DNA of 17,383 nt from an uncultured Oscillospiraceae bacterium (GTDB lineage Bacteria > Bacillota > Clostridia > Oscillospirales > Ruminococcaceae): positions 1 to 17,383 of the forward strand of contig CAKSEE010000050.1 in assembly GCA_934446455.1 (NCBI GenBank). The letters run 5' to 3'. The position numbers and the translations under genes are program-made. The notes below the pieces were generated by a model. The model saw nothing but the letters and a program-made list of their open reading frames with translations, did not search any database and was not told the origin of the DNA. Below, piece by piece: positions 1 through 7,394 of this stretch. Positions within the stretch are counted from its first letter, which is position 1. Each line of letters starts with the position of its first letter.

Positions 1-224
1 TGGAGGAGATAATCGTTGTAAAGCCCAAGGCAGGCAGCGAGGAGGCGGTTAAGACCGCTATTTTCGACCATATCACAAACGTTACCGAGAATATGTTCCT
101 TTACCCCGGGCAGGAGGAGATAGCGGCGGGCGCTGTAACCGGCGAGACCCCCGACGGCTATATTTACGGCATAGTCCACAAGAACGGCGCTGACATTGCA
201 CAGACAATGCTCGCAGCGGAATAA
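1..224 (+). CDS. DUF4358 domain protein, C-terminal part (5' end outside window)
   Basis: The reading frame is already open at the left edge (first whole codon at base 3) and stops at TAA 222-224, giving 73 residues. These line up along their whole length with the C-terminus of the next gene: an I-I-V-x-K-P strand, a charged helix, F/LYPxQE, an A-G-x-V-x-G-x-TPDG turn, a final IVH strand and a short Ala-rich tail. That is the C-terminal pattern of the DUF4358 family, mostly small secreted or lipid-anchored proteins of Clostridia with no known biochemical role. The next gene follows after 26 bases with its own ribosome site, so the two are probably co-transcribed. The missing N-terminus presumably holds a lipoprotein signal like its neighbour's, which is inferred and not seen. 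Family placement is from memory of the pattern. Confidence 0.8.
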   Translation, partial: EEIIVVKPKAGSEEAVKTAIFDHITNVTENMFLYPGQEEIAAGAVTGETPDGYIYGIVHKNGADIAQTMLAAE

Positions 225-250
225 GGAAAAAGTGAAAGGAGATACTTAAG

Positions 251-844
251 ATGAAAAAAATCTTAGCCCTGGCGGCGGTAATATCCGCGCTCACACTTTC
301 GCTTGCAGGCTGCACGGGCGGCGCAAGCTCCGATAATTCTGTAAGCTCCGATTCCTCGAGCGGCTCGGGCGAGCCCATGACCAGCGAATCCCACGAGAGC
401 GCTGCAACGGGCGGAGAGGACAGCGCCCCGAGCGATGTCCTCACAAGCGAGGATACGGGCGACAATGGCTCTGAAAGCACCGAGAGAACAGCTGCCACCC
501 TTGGCGAGGCTGTAAAGAACGCGGTAGAGTTCCCCGCAATGGAGGACGCCAACGCAGATTTTGACGTTACCGACATTGACGTTGTGGATTCGTTCTACTC
601 TGTAAACCTTATGAGCCCGCAGCTTTATCGTATCGTAATCATTAAGCCCACCGAGGAAACCAAGGACGCGGCTGCAAAGAGAATCGAGGAGTACGCCGAA
701 TATATGAAGACCGAGGCGGCGTTCTATCCCGACCAGGAGATTTCCGCGGCAGGCACGGTAAGCGGCGTTACGCCCGACGGCTTCTATTACGTTATCGTCC
801 ACGAGGACGGCGCAAAGGCTGAGGAAGCGCTTCTGTCGGCATAA
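251..844 (+). CDS. DUF4358 domain lipoprotein
   Basis: A 197-residue protein. Residues 1-21 are a lipoprotein signal peptide (KK, hydrophobic stretch, lipobox LAGC with the lipidated Cys at 21). About 60 residues of Ser/Gly/Asp/Glu-rich linker follow, then a compact domain of roughly 110 residues matching the preceding partial protein. It should sit on the outer face of the membrane, tethered by lipid. The start at 251 is supported by AAAGGAG nine bases upstream. The function is unknown. The fold elements (alternating strands and helices, TPDG turn) suggest a small extracytoplasmic binding or sensing domain, but nothing catalytic is visible. It is the last gene of its unit, ending 22 bases before a two-way terminator. 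Confidence is high that the gene and its export are real, moderate for the family name. Confidence 0.88.
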   Translation: MKKILALAAVISALTLSLAGCTGGASSDNSVSSDSSSGSGEPMTSESHESAATGGEDSAPSDVLTSEDTGDNGSESTERTAATLGEAVKNAVEFPAMEDANADFDVTDIDVVDSFYSVNLMSPQLYRIVIIKPTEETKDAAAKRIEEYAEYMKTEAAFYPDQEISAAGTVSGVTPDGFYYVIVHEDGAKAEEALLSA

Positions 845-860
845 GTTCAACGTTATAAAA

Positions 861-900
861 CAAAAGCGGGCGGCTCTGTTACGAGCCGCCCGTATTTTGC
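861..900. terminator. Two-way intrinsic terminator between convergent genes
   Basis: A perfect 10-base-pair stem, CGGGCGGCTC (867-876) with GAGCCGCCCG (883-892), closes a six-base loop. On the plus strand it is followed by TATTTTGCG. On the minus strand it is followed by CTTTTGTTTT, the better U tract. It lies 22 bases after the DUF4358 stop and 12 bases past the stop of the minus-strand operon, so it can end both. Confidence 0.88.
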
Positions 901-904
901 GTTA

Positions 905-1984
905 TCAGTTCATTACAAGCGCTGCCGCTTTCCAGCCGTCCGCCGTGTTTACGACAAAAACCGTGTTGTCCGCAGGGTAGGTGAACGTTTCGCCCGCGTA
1001 GTAGACATTGTGAGTGTACCCCACGCGCACCGCAAAGCATTCGTCGGAATACTGCGTTACTCGCGTTACCTGCTCGTCCGTAAAGTCGTAGCCCGTGTGG
1101 TAGGTGTAGAACTGCCCCTCATAGGTTTTAAGGTCACTGTAAAGGCGCGTGTCCTCGGGAATGTCCCGCGATACGGTGCTGAAATAAACGTCGTTTGCAA
1201 TGTAGCAGGAGTAGAGCTCCGAAAAATCGAGCGCGAACTTTTCCGCCTCTGCCGCCGCAGCCTTGTCAAGCACGGGCAGCCCGCAGGAATACGCGCTGCC
1301 GCTGCGCTCAACGTCAAGCGCAGAACCGTCTGCGGCATACACGGCTACAGTCGGCTCGTACATAAGACCATCTATTGTATAGGTGAGCATTTCAGGCTGC
1401 TGCAAAAGCCGCGTGCCAAAGTTTTCGGCTTCCTCGATCGGAGCCTGCGTGCAGGGAGTTCCCGCAAGAATGTCCATGCCGTTTATCTGCGCGCTGCACC
1501 CTGTGGGCAGGGTAACTGTAACGCTAACGTTCGTTTCGGGGAAAACGCCGCTCACCTTGTCCGCGCCGTAAATGTCAAGGTTATACTGCGGGTCCCTGCC
1601 CGTAACCTTAAACGACACGAACGCGCACGGCTCGCCGTCGCAGCTTATCGTGTAAACAGGCGCGTCCTTGGCGCTTTTCTTGATGTTCTTTGCAAGGGTA
1701 AACTCGCCCGTCAGGCGCTCGGAAAGCTGCCTGTGCAGCAGCTCCTCGTTTTCGTAGGGGGAAATCTCCCCCTCGACGCCCCCGTAAAGCAGCGAAAGGT
1801 CGCCGCTGTTGAGCGTTGCCGCTATCTCGTCGGTAACATGGTATATCTGGCTTGCTTCGTAGCTTCTGAGAAAGCCCCACAGCTCGCCAAGCCCCACGAC
1901 TATTGCAGAGAGCGCCGCCGCAAGAAGCAGAAAGTATATCACATAGAATACGACAGAACCCGTCTGTTTTGCGTGTGTTTTCAT
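905..1984 (-). CDS. Membrane-anchored extracytoplasmic protein of unknown function
   Basis: A 359-residue protein, last gene of a minus-strand operon. The frame stays open further upstream, but the start chosen is ATG at 1984: it overlaps the previous gene's TGA as ATGA and has GGAGG seven bases before it. Residues about 9-33 form one strongly hydrophobic membrane span after a short basic N-terminus (MKTHAKQTG), so the remaining ~325 residues should lie outside the cell. The ectodomain looks like two parts: a beta-rich middle with two Cys, and a C-terminal part ending in FVVNTADGWKAAALVMN, which resembles the last strands of NTF2-like folds (a weak impression). No catalytic motif was recognised. 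Translational coupling to the phosphodiester glycosidase suggests a shared envelope role, possibly as a partner or substrate-presenting protein. Confidence 0.82.
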   Translation of the reverse strand: MKTHAKQTGSVVFYVIYFLLLAAALSAIVVGLGELWGFLRSYEASQIYHVTDEIAATLNSGDLSLLYGGVEGEISPYENEELLHRQLSERLTGEFTLAKNIKKSAKDAPVYTISCDGEPCAFVSFKVTGRDPQYNLDIYGADKVSGVFPETNVSVTVTLPTGCSAQINGMDILAGTPCTQAPIEEAENFGTRLLQQPEMLTYTIDGLMYEPTVAVYAADGSALDVERSGSAYSCGLPVLDKAAAAEAEKFALDFSELYSCYIANDVYFSTVSRDIPEDTRLYSDLKTYEGQFYTYHTGYDFTDEQVTRVTQYSDECFAVRVGYTHNVYYAGETFTYPADNTVFVVNTADGWKAAALVMN

Positions 1985-3075
1985 TGCGCGTCCTCCAGAC
2001 CCCTTACGAGTATTGCGGTACACATTTTGCGAAGTCCGATAAGGCTTGCATTCTGATTTATCATTTCGCCGTTGTAAATCATGCTTGTTGAAGAGCCTCC
2101 GTCAAGGTTTGCGGCGTTCACCGCGCCGAAATCAAGCATTACGTCGCGCACGTCCGCAAGGCTTGCGCCTATGCTGTTGGACTGCCGCCCGTCTATGGTG
2201 AGAAGCAGCATTGCGCCGTCCGCGCGCTGGCCTATTGCGGTGCGCGGATTAAGGCCGCTGCCGTCGCCGAGCGCTTCGACGGGTTCGCCGTTTACAATAA
2301 GTATAGGTCCGAACTTTACCGCATCGCGCATACCCATGTCAACGGCCTCCTGCACGGTCATCTTGCCTACTACAAGCTTGTTTTCGTTGGTTATGCCTAT
2401 CGTGTCCCACGTGTAGTACATCGGCGTTCCCCACAGCACCTCGCCGCCCGACATAACAATGCCCCACGGCTCGCCGCCGGTCATGTGGCCGGGGCGGTCG
2501 TCAAAGCCGCCACCGTTTATCGCGCCGACAATGTTGTCGTAGCTGTCGTATATCTCGGGGAGCGTCTTGCCCTGTTCGGTCTGCCCGAATTTGCCCGAGA
2601 TACCCACGAAAACGCGCGAGGGGTCGTATACAACCATCATCTTGCCCTTGAATGTTGAGCCGCTCACGTCGATTATGTCTATCCCGTCGCCGTCGGGGTC
2701 GATGGCGGGATCCGCTTGCGCGGCGTTTTCCTTGTCGGCGGGGGCGGGTATCTGCACAAGCGTAGTGTCGGTGATGTCGGTGGTTTCCTTTATGGCGTTC
2801 TGCGCCGCAATTTCCTCAACCTGCGCCTTTGAAAGGAATATTTCGGGCACCCACTTTATCGCGCTTGTTTCGCGGCAGGAAATAACGAAGATGTTGCGCG
2901 CCGTTTCGGACGGGCCCTTTTCCATAACGAATACCACGCCGAAAAGTCCCGCAAGAATAGTCAGCAGTATTGTAACGAACACAAGCAGAATGCGCCTTAT
3001 AATGCGCCCCGCTCTTCTTTTTTTCTTCCTGAACCGCGGGGGATATTTTCTCCCTGCGGCGGTATTTTCTGTCAT
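1981..3075 (-). CDS. Phosphodiester glycosidase family protein (NAGPA/DUF2233 type), membrane-anchored
   Basis: A 364-residue protein. Very basic residues 9-28 precede one membrane span (about 28-50), so the catalytic part faces outward. A spacer with an acidic Asp-Pro-Asp-Gly-Asp patch (residues 126-130) leads to the domain at about 140-360. This domain carries the family signature pieces NGGGF (187-191), GEPWG, NPRTAIG (276-282), a TIDGRQ loop and LDGGSST (324-330), shared with N-acetylglucosamine-1-phosphodiester alpha-N-acetylglucosaminidase and bacterial exopolysaccharide-associated relatives that cleave sugar-phosphodiester bonds. Start: a GTG five codons upstream is in frame, but AAAGGAG at 3081-3087 fits ATG 3075 and would be inside the gene if GTG were used. 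It follows the glycosyltransferase by 11 bases. The likely substrate is a phosphate-linked cell-surface glycan, inferred. Confidence 0.88.
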   Translation of the reverse strand: MTENTAAGRKYPPRFRKKKRRAGRIIRRILLVFVTILLTILAGLFGVVFVMEKGPSETARNIFVISCRETSAIKWVPEIFLSKAQVEEIAAQNAIKETTDITDTTLVQIPAPADKENAAQADPAIDPDGDGIDIIDVSGSTFKGKMMVVYDPSRVFVGISGKFGQTEQGKTLPEIYDSYDNIVGAINGGGFDDRPGHMTGGEPWGIVMSGGEVLWGTPMYYTWDTIGITNENKLVVGKMTVQEAVDMGMRDAVKFGPILIVNGEPVEALGDGSGLNPRTAIGQRADGAMLLLTIDGRQSNSIGASLADVRDVMLDFGAVNAANLDGGSSTSMIYNGEMINQNASLIGLRKMCTAILVRGLEDAQ

Positions 3076-3086
3076 TGTATCTCCTT

Positions 3087-4148
3087 TCACTTAGCGTAAA
3101 CCCAGTCGCGCTGAATGCCGAAGCTTATAAAGAACAGCACGGTGTCCGCAACGAGCTTGATAACGGTCTGCCACAGGTCGGCGCCCGCGCCCAGCAGGAA
3201 CGAAACCCCGCTCACGATAAGCGTGGAGGCCGCGAGCTGTCCTGCCGCAAGTATGTAGTAGCGCACCGCCGAGCGCTTTATGTCGGTGCCGGAGCGGAAA
3301 ACGCGGCGGCGGTTGAGCATAAAGTTCGTGAACGACGAAACAACGCGCGCAAACGCGGTCGCCGCGAAAATCCGCAGCTCATTGTTCTTGCCGAAAAGCG
3401 GCGCGCAAAGCATATTAACGAGCGTAAACAGCCCTATGTCGATAATCGAGCAGGCTGCGGAGCTCAGCATAAACCTGAATATAACGGCGTAAATCTTGAT
3501 TGAATCCGTAAGCGGGTTAAAGTGCGAGCCGCTGTTGTTGTCGGAATATATCGTTTCAATGCGCACCTCGTCAAACTCATAGCCAAGGCGCTTCATTTCA
3601 AGCAGCATATTCGTTTCGTACTCAAAGCGTTCTCCGCCAAGCTCTATAAGCGCGGGAAGCATTTCAACGGGCAGCGCGCGCAGTCCCGTCTGCGTGTCGG
3701 TTATCTTGATTCCGCACAGAATGCGGAACACAAGGCTTGTTATGCTGTTGCCAAGGCGGCTTCTCGCAGGTACGTCCTTTCCGCTGAAGTCGCGCGCGCC
3801 AAGCACCGCCCTGCCCGTGCGCGACATCTGTTCTGCGCAGCGCAGTATGTCGGCAGGGGAGTGCTGCCCGTCGTCGTCTGTCGTTACAACGCCGTCGCAG
3901 TCGGGCAGGTTTTCCACTATGTAGGAGAAGCCCGTTTTCAGCCCGCGCCCCTTGCCGCGGTTCGCCTCGTGGCGGAGAACTGTGCATTGCGGCATGGCCT
4001 CAAGCTCGGCGAATATCGGGGCGCTGTCGGCGCGGCTGCCGTCGTTTACAATGATTATCCGTGAAAAGCCCTCGCTGATAAGCGCGCTTACTACGTCTAT
4101 AATTCGTTTTGTGGGATTCAGTGTCGGAATAAGTACGGGAACGTTCAT
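3087..4148 (-). CDS. Bifunctional glycosyltransferase family 2 / GtrA family membrane protein
   Basis: A 353-residue two-domain protein. Residues 1 to about 220 are a GT-A fold family 2 transferase: the nucleotide-binding strand ends in VNDGS (34-38), NRGKGRG (63-69) follows, and the metal-binding acidic motif is DDD (91-93) in TTDDDGQH, as in dolichol-/polyprenyl-phosphate sugar transferases. From about residue 225 to the end there are four hydrophobic spans of the GtrA type, with the typical N-x-x-x-N-R-x-x-x-F segment (FMLNRRRVF) between spans. Fused proteins of this kind load a sugar onto a polyprenyl phosphate carrier and help move it across the membrane. It is the first gene of an envelope operon, followed 11 bases later by a phosphodiester glycosidase. 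The ribosome site AAAGGA sits rather far (11 bases) from ATG 4148, which may weaken initiation. Confidence 0.9.
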   Translation of the reverse strand: MNVPVLIPTLNPTKRIIDVVSALISEGFSRIIIVNDGSRADSAPIFAELEAMPQCTVLRHEANRGKGRGLKTGFSYIVENLPDCDGVVTTDDDGQHSPADILRCAEQMSRTGRAVLGARDFSGKDVPARSRLGNSITSLVFRILCGIKITDTQTGLRALPVEMLPALIELGGERFEYETNMLLEMKRLGYEFDEVRIETIYSDNNSGSHFNPLTDSIKIYAVIFRFMLSSAACSIIDIGLFTLVNMLCAPLFGKNNELRIFAATAFARVVSSFTNFMLNRRRVFRSGTDIKRSAVRYYILAAGQLAASTLIVSGVSFLLGAGADLWQTVIKLVADTVLFFISFGIQRDWVYAK

Positions 4149-4209
4149 TTTGTGTCATGTCCTTTCGCCCTTGTGCAGGCAGGCGCATTATGCGCGTCTT
4201 TTCCTATGA

Positions 4210-4238
4210 ATTATAGCATATCGTCAGCGTTTTGTAAA
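4210..4238 (-). promoter_or_regulatory. Sigma-A promoter for the glycosyltransferase operon
   Basis: On the minus strand: -35 TTTACA (4238-4233), a 17-base spacer, and -10 TATAAT (4215-4210) preceded by TGC, an extended -10. The start of transcription would be near 4203, giving a leader of about 55 bases before ATG 4148. Five of six -35 bases and all six -10 bases match consensus. It is divergent from the promoter at 4348. Confidence 0.8.
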
Positions 4239-4307
4239 CATATTTCGACATATTGTAACCGATTTGTAATATTCGCGGCAAAGGCATTATTTTCATGGTT
4301 TACGGTT

Positions 4308-4337
4308 ACAATTTGGCGGTTTTTCTTAACAATTCGG
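4308..4337 (+). promoter_or_regulatory. Candidate LytTR-type regulator box (two 9-base direct repeats)
   Basis: ACAATTTGG (4308-4316) and ACAATTCGG (4329-4337) are direct repeats separated by exactly 12 bases, a 21-base period that places both on the same face of the helix. The second repeat ends 10 bases before the -35 box at 4348. Nine-base repeats with 12-base spacing just upstream of -35 are the known layout for LytTR DNA-binding domains (AgrA, ComE). A near-identical copy lies at 7838-7809 on the other strand. Repeat and spacing are seen; the regulator is inferred. Confidence 0.65.
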
Positions 4338-4347
4338 GCGGAATATC

Positions 4348-4376
4348 TTGACAGAAAACTTGCAAGGGAGTATAAT
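4348..4376 (+). promoter_or_regulatory. Consensus sigma-A promoter for membrane protein / C11 protease operon
   Basis: -35 TTGACA (4348-4353), a 17-base spacer, and -10 TATAAT (4371-4376): both hexamers are perfect. Transcription should start near 4383, about 43 bases before ATG 4426. Because the open frame upstream of 4426 runs back into this -35 box, the promoter also rules out a longer protein. A core this close to consensus might not need activation, so the adjacent repeats could equally bind a repressor or tune expression. Confidence 0.9.
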
Positions 4377-4425
4377 AACAAAGATGTGCAGAAAATGTAC
4401 TCGGAATAATTTATGGAGGGACATT

Positions 4426-5178
4426 ATGTCAGAAGAAAACAATAACGAACCGGCAAAGGCAAAGAAGAGCGCGGAGGATATACTTGAGATAATTATCGCA
4501 GTATTCCTTGGCATTACGGCGCTTGCAACGGCGTGGGCTTCGTGGATAGGCTCGCTGCATGGGGGGAATATGTCCACAAACTACACAAAGTCCAACAACC
4601 TTGCCTCTGACGGCAACGCGCGCTGGAACGAGGCGTCTCAGTCGCTTATGCAGGATATGCAGATATGGAATCTCATAAGCGAGTATCAGGTGGAGGTAAT
4701 TTACGCGGATTCCGTCAACGACGAGGATAAGATGTACGAGAGCGCTTCCAAGATACTGTTTATCTGTGCGGATAACCTTACGGAGGATATGGCGCAGTAC
4801 ATAGGGTATGACTTCGGCTTCGACCCCGACGGCATTATCGACTGGGTGCTCAACGGCGAGACCGCGACCACAAGCCCCTTTAACGACGATGACTTCATTG
4901 CCGCTTACTACGAGGACGCAGCGGCTGTTCTCGCAGAGAGCGAGGCTGTTCTTAAGGAAGGACAGGAGGACAACACCAAGGGAGACACCTTTAACCTTGT
5001 AAACGTAATTTACTCCGTCGTTCTCTTTATGCTCGGTATTGTCGGAACGTTCAGAAAGCTGCCCAACAGGTGGATTATAACGGGAGTTGCAATTGCGGGC
5101 TTCCTGTTTGCAACTGTCTATATGTTTACTATCCCTATGCCGACCGGGTTCAGCATTGCAAGCTTCTTCGGAGGCTGA
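4426..5178 (+). CDS. Three-span membrane protein of unknown function
   Basis: A 250-residue protein. The start at ATG 4426 is set by GGAGGG at 4415-4420 and by the promoter lying upstream. A charged N-terminus (about 18 residues, Glu/Asn/Lys) precedes span 1 (19-41). An acidic region of about 150 residues follows, with a conserved-looking N-x-A-S-D-G-N-A-R-W-N-E-A-S stretch just after the membrane. Spans 2 (191-209) and 3 (216-235) are joined by a short basic loop (RKLPNR). The positive loop suggests that segment is cytoplasmic and the long acidic region is outside. The layout (span, long loop beginning with an Ala/Asn/Trp helix, two close spans) recalls DUF4337-type proteins, but this is a weak resemblance and not an assignment. 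It is followed after 15 bases by the C11 protease gene, so the two are co-expressed and may work together. Confidence 0.85.
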   Translation: MSEENNNEPAKAKKSAEDILEIIIAVFLGITALATAWASWIGSLHGGNMSTNYTKSNNLASDGNARWNEASQSLMQDMQIWNLISEYQVEVIYADSVNDEDKMYESASKILFICADNLTEDMAQYIGYDFGFDPDGIIDWVLNGETATTSPFNDDDFIAAYYEDAAAVLAESEAVLKEGQEDNTKGDTFNLVNVIYSVVLFMLGIVGTFRKLPNRWIITGVAIAGFLFATVYMFTIPMPTGFSIASFFGG

Positions 5179-5193
5179 TAAAGGAGGTTTTAT

Positions 5194-7338
5194 ATGAAGA
5201 AAGGTCGTATTTTATGCGGCATACTTGCGGCTGTCTGCGCGTTTTCAATGAGCGGCTGCTTTGATATGCCCACCGAGGATTATATCGACGAAACCGCGGA
5301 AACCGCGGACGTTACGTCGTCCAATCCCGCAGACGGCACTGACTCTGAGCCCGTAAAGCTGAGCGGACTGAGCGGCACGCGTATTTCTCTTGAAAACGAC
5401 TCGCTGAAGATAACCCGCCGCACCCGTACAGAGAGCGTGCCCATGGGCGAGAGCGGCTGGACGATTATGGTGTACCTTTGCGGTACGGACCTTGAGTCCG
5501 CCTACGGCGCGGCGACAAGCGACATTTACGAGGCGCTCAGCGCGCAGTACAGCGACGACGTAACGCTGATATTCCAGTCGGGCGGCACGGACGGCTGGCA
5601 GTGCGGCATTTCCTCAGATGCGCTCGGGCGCTATGTTATGACAGACGGCGACATTGAGCTTGTGGAGGAGCTTCCCGCAGCAAGCATGGGCAGCTCGGAC
5701 GCGCTCGCTTCGTTCGTTTCGTGGGGTGTGCAGAATTACCCTGCGGCGAACATGGGACTTATTTTCTGGAACCATGGCGGCGGCAGCATAAGCGGCGTGT
5801 GCTTCGACGAGCTCAACGACTCCGACAGCCTTTCGCTGCGCGAGATAGACCAGGCGCTCAACTCCGTTTACGACCGGATGACGGACAAGTTCGAGTTCAT
5901 CGGTTTCGACGCGTGCCTTATGAGTACGCTTGAAACGGCGAATATCCTCGTGCCCTATGCAAACTATATGTTCGCTTCCGAGGAAACCGAGCCGGGCGGC
6001 GGCTGGGACTACACCTCGCTGTTCAACTTCCTTGCGGAAAATCCCGACGCTACGGGCGCGGAGCTTGGCGCAATGCAGTGTGACAGCTACTATCAGCATT
6101 GCATAGATAACGGAGATTCGTTGGGTACTACCTTTGCGATAACAGACCTGTCAAAGGTTGACGCGCTTGTTACGGCGTTCAACGACGCCGCAAAGGAACT
6201 CTATGAGAGCGGCAGCATAAACGGCATTGCCCGCGCGATAAACAGCGTTGACAATTTCGGCGGCAATACCCGTTCTGAGGGCTACACAAACATGGTGGAC
6301 TTAGGCGGCATTCTTTCTGCGGTAAGCAGCTATGCGCCCTCTGCAGGCAGGGCGTTAAACGCGCTTGACGAGGCTGTTGTAAGCATTGTCAACGGCACGC
6401 TCCACGCAGACGCCCGCGGACTGTCGGTATACTTCCCGCTTTCCGTACAGGGTACAGAGGAGCTTTCTGTCTTTGCGGATATCTGCCCCAGCACATATTA
6501 CCTCGCGCTTGTTGACGCCATTGCGTACGGCACAACGGGCGGCGATGTGCTGAATTACATCAACGACTCCATTTCGTTTGACGCTGAGGATATCTGGGAC
6601 ACCGACTATACCGCATACGACAATATCGGCACGAACTCCGACGGGTTCGATTCCGCGGAAAACTGCGGCATGGGCGTAACCTCTGTGTACTTCGACGAGG
6701 ACGGCGTTTACACCGTAACGCTCGAGGATATGGATATATTCTGCTTTGCGGCGTGCAGCGTGTTTCTTGTAAGCGACGAGGGGTCTTACGTTTACCTTGG
6801 CGAGGACGACGACGTTATCGTTGACTACGACGCAAAAATGCTTCAGGACAACTTCGACGGCTCGTGGCTCACGCTGGATGGTACTATACTCCCCATTGAG
6901 GTGGTAAGCGTTACCGACAGGGTAAGCGTATATACCTGCCCGATAACGCTCAACGGCAAGCCTACGAACCTTCGCGTTGAGTACGACTGGGCGACAGGCG
7001 AGTGGAGCATTGCAGGCGTATGGGCAGGTATCGACAGCGAAACGGGTATGGCTTCGCGCGATACTGCCGAGCTTAAGACAGGCGACGTTATAGCGCCCGT
7101 TTACACCTTTGTCTATCCTGACGGCACCACCGAGGACGTTGCCGAACTGGAGATAAACTATGTCGAGGGTATGGCTCCCGAATACAGCGCGCTTGCGGCT
7201 TCTGACTACAGCTACTCGATGACGCTTTACGACGTATACGGCAACAGGTACTTCACGGAGTATGTAACATTCACCGTTGACGAGGACGGCTCTATCTACT
7301 TCTACGAGGACGAGCTTGACCTTGAAGCCTACGGCTGA
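5194..7338 (+). CDS. Clostripain-related cysteine peptidase (family C11), lipoprotein
   Basis: A 714-residue protein. A signal peptide ends in a lipobox-like MSGC with Cys 22 as the likely lipid site (Met at -3 is less usual). A Thr/Asp/Glu-rich linker leads to a caspase-fold C11 domain at about residues 84-455: the first strand is WTIMVYLCGTDLES, the catalytic His is H194 in FWNHGGG, and the catalytic Cys is C241 in GFDACLMS, followed by the SEETEPGGGWDY segment typical of the family. Clostripain relatives cut after basic residues, usually need calcium and mature by self-cleavage; neither property can be read here. The last ~250 residues are acidic and beta-rich and probably form an accessory domain. 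AAAGGAGG at 5180-5187 fixes the start. It should be tethered on the outer membrane face, next to the three-span protein encoded 15 bases upstream. Confidence 0.92.
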   Translation: MKKGRILCGILAAVCAFSMSGCFDMPTEDYIDETAETADVTSSNPADGTDSEPVKLSGLSGTRISLENDSLKITRRTRTESVPMGESGWTIMVYLCGTDLESAYGAATSDIYEALSAQYSDDVTLIFQSGGTDGWQCGISSDALGRYVMTDGDIELVEELPAASMGSSDALASFVSWGVQNYPAANMGLIFWNHGGGSISGVCFDELNDSDSLSLREIDQALNSVYDRMTDKFEFIGFDACLMSTLETANILVPYANYMFASEETEPGGGWDYTSLFNFLAENPDATGAELGAMQCDSYYQHCIDNGDSLGTTFAITDLSKVDALVTAFNDAAKELYESGSINGIARAINSVDNFGGNTRSEGYTNMVDLGGILSAVSSYAPSAGRALNALDEAVVSIVNGTLHADARGLSVYFPLSVQGTEELSVFADICPSTYYLALVDAIAYGTTGGDVLNYINDSISFDAEDIWDTDYTAYDNIGTNSDGFDSAENCGMGVTSVYFDEDGVYTVTLEDMDIFCFAACSVFLVSDEGSYVYLGEDDDVIVDYDAKMLQDNFDGSWLTLDGTILPIEVVSVTDRVSVYTCPITLNGKPTNLRVEYDWATGEWSIAGVWAGIDSETGMASRDTAELKTGDVIAPVYTFVYPDGTTEDVAELEINYVEGMAPEYSALAASDYSYSMTLYDVYGNRYFTEYVTFTVDEDGSIYFYEDELDLEAYG

Positions 7339-7360
7339 TAAGAACCGTTTATAACAAAAG

Positions 7361-7394
7361 CTGCGGCGCTCCGAATGAGTGCCGCAGTTTTTTT
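7361..7394. terminator. Two-way intrinsic terminator after C11 peptidase
   Basis: CTGCGGCGCT (7361-7370) pairs with AGTGCCGCAG (7378-7387), ten pairs including one G-U, and T7 (7388-7394) follows on the plus strand. On the minus strand the hairpin is followed by CTTTTGTTAT, so it can also end the convergent small gene, whose TAA (7395-7393) is built partly from the T tract itself. Confidence 0.92.

Noticed and set aside
4348..4425. A 26-codon N-terminal extension of the three-span membrane protein beginning at TTG 4348
   Set aside because: The TTG is part of a perfect -35 box and the segment contains the -10 box, so it is not transcribed in full; ATG 4426 has a good ribosome site.
6251..6259. 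ACAATTTCG inside the C11 protease gene as a third regulator half-site
   Set aside because: It has no second repeat 21 bases away, no promoter beside it, and encodes conserved protein sequence.
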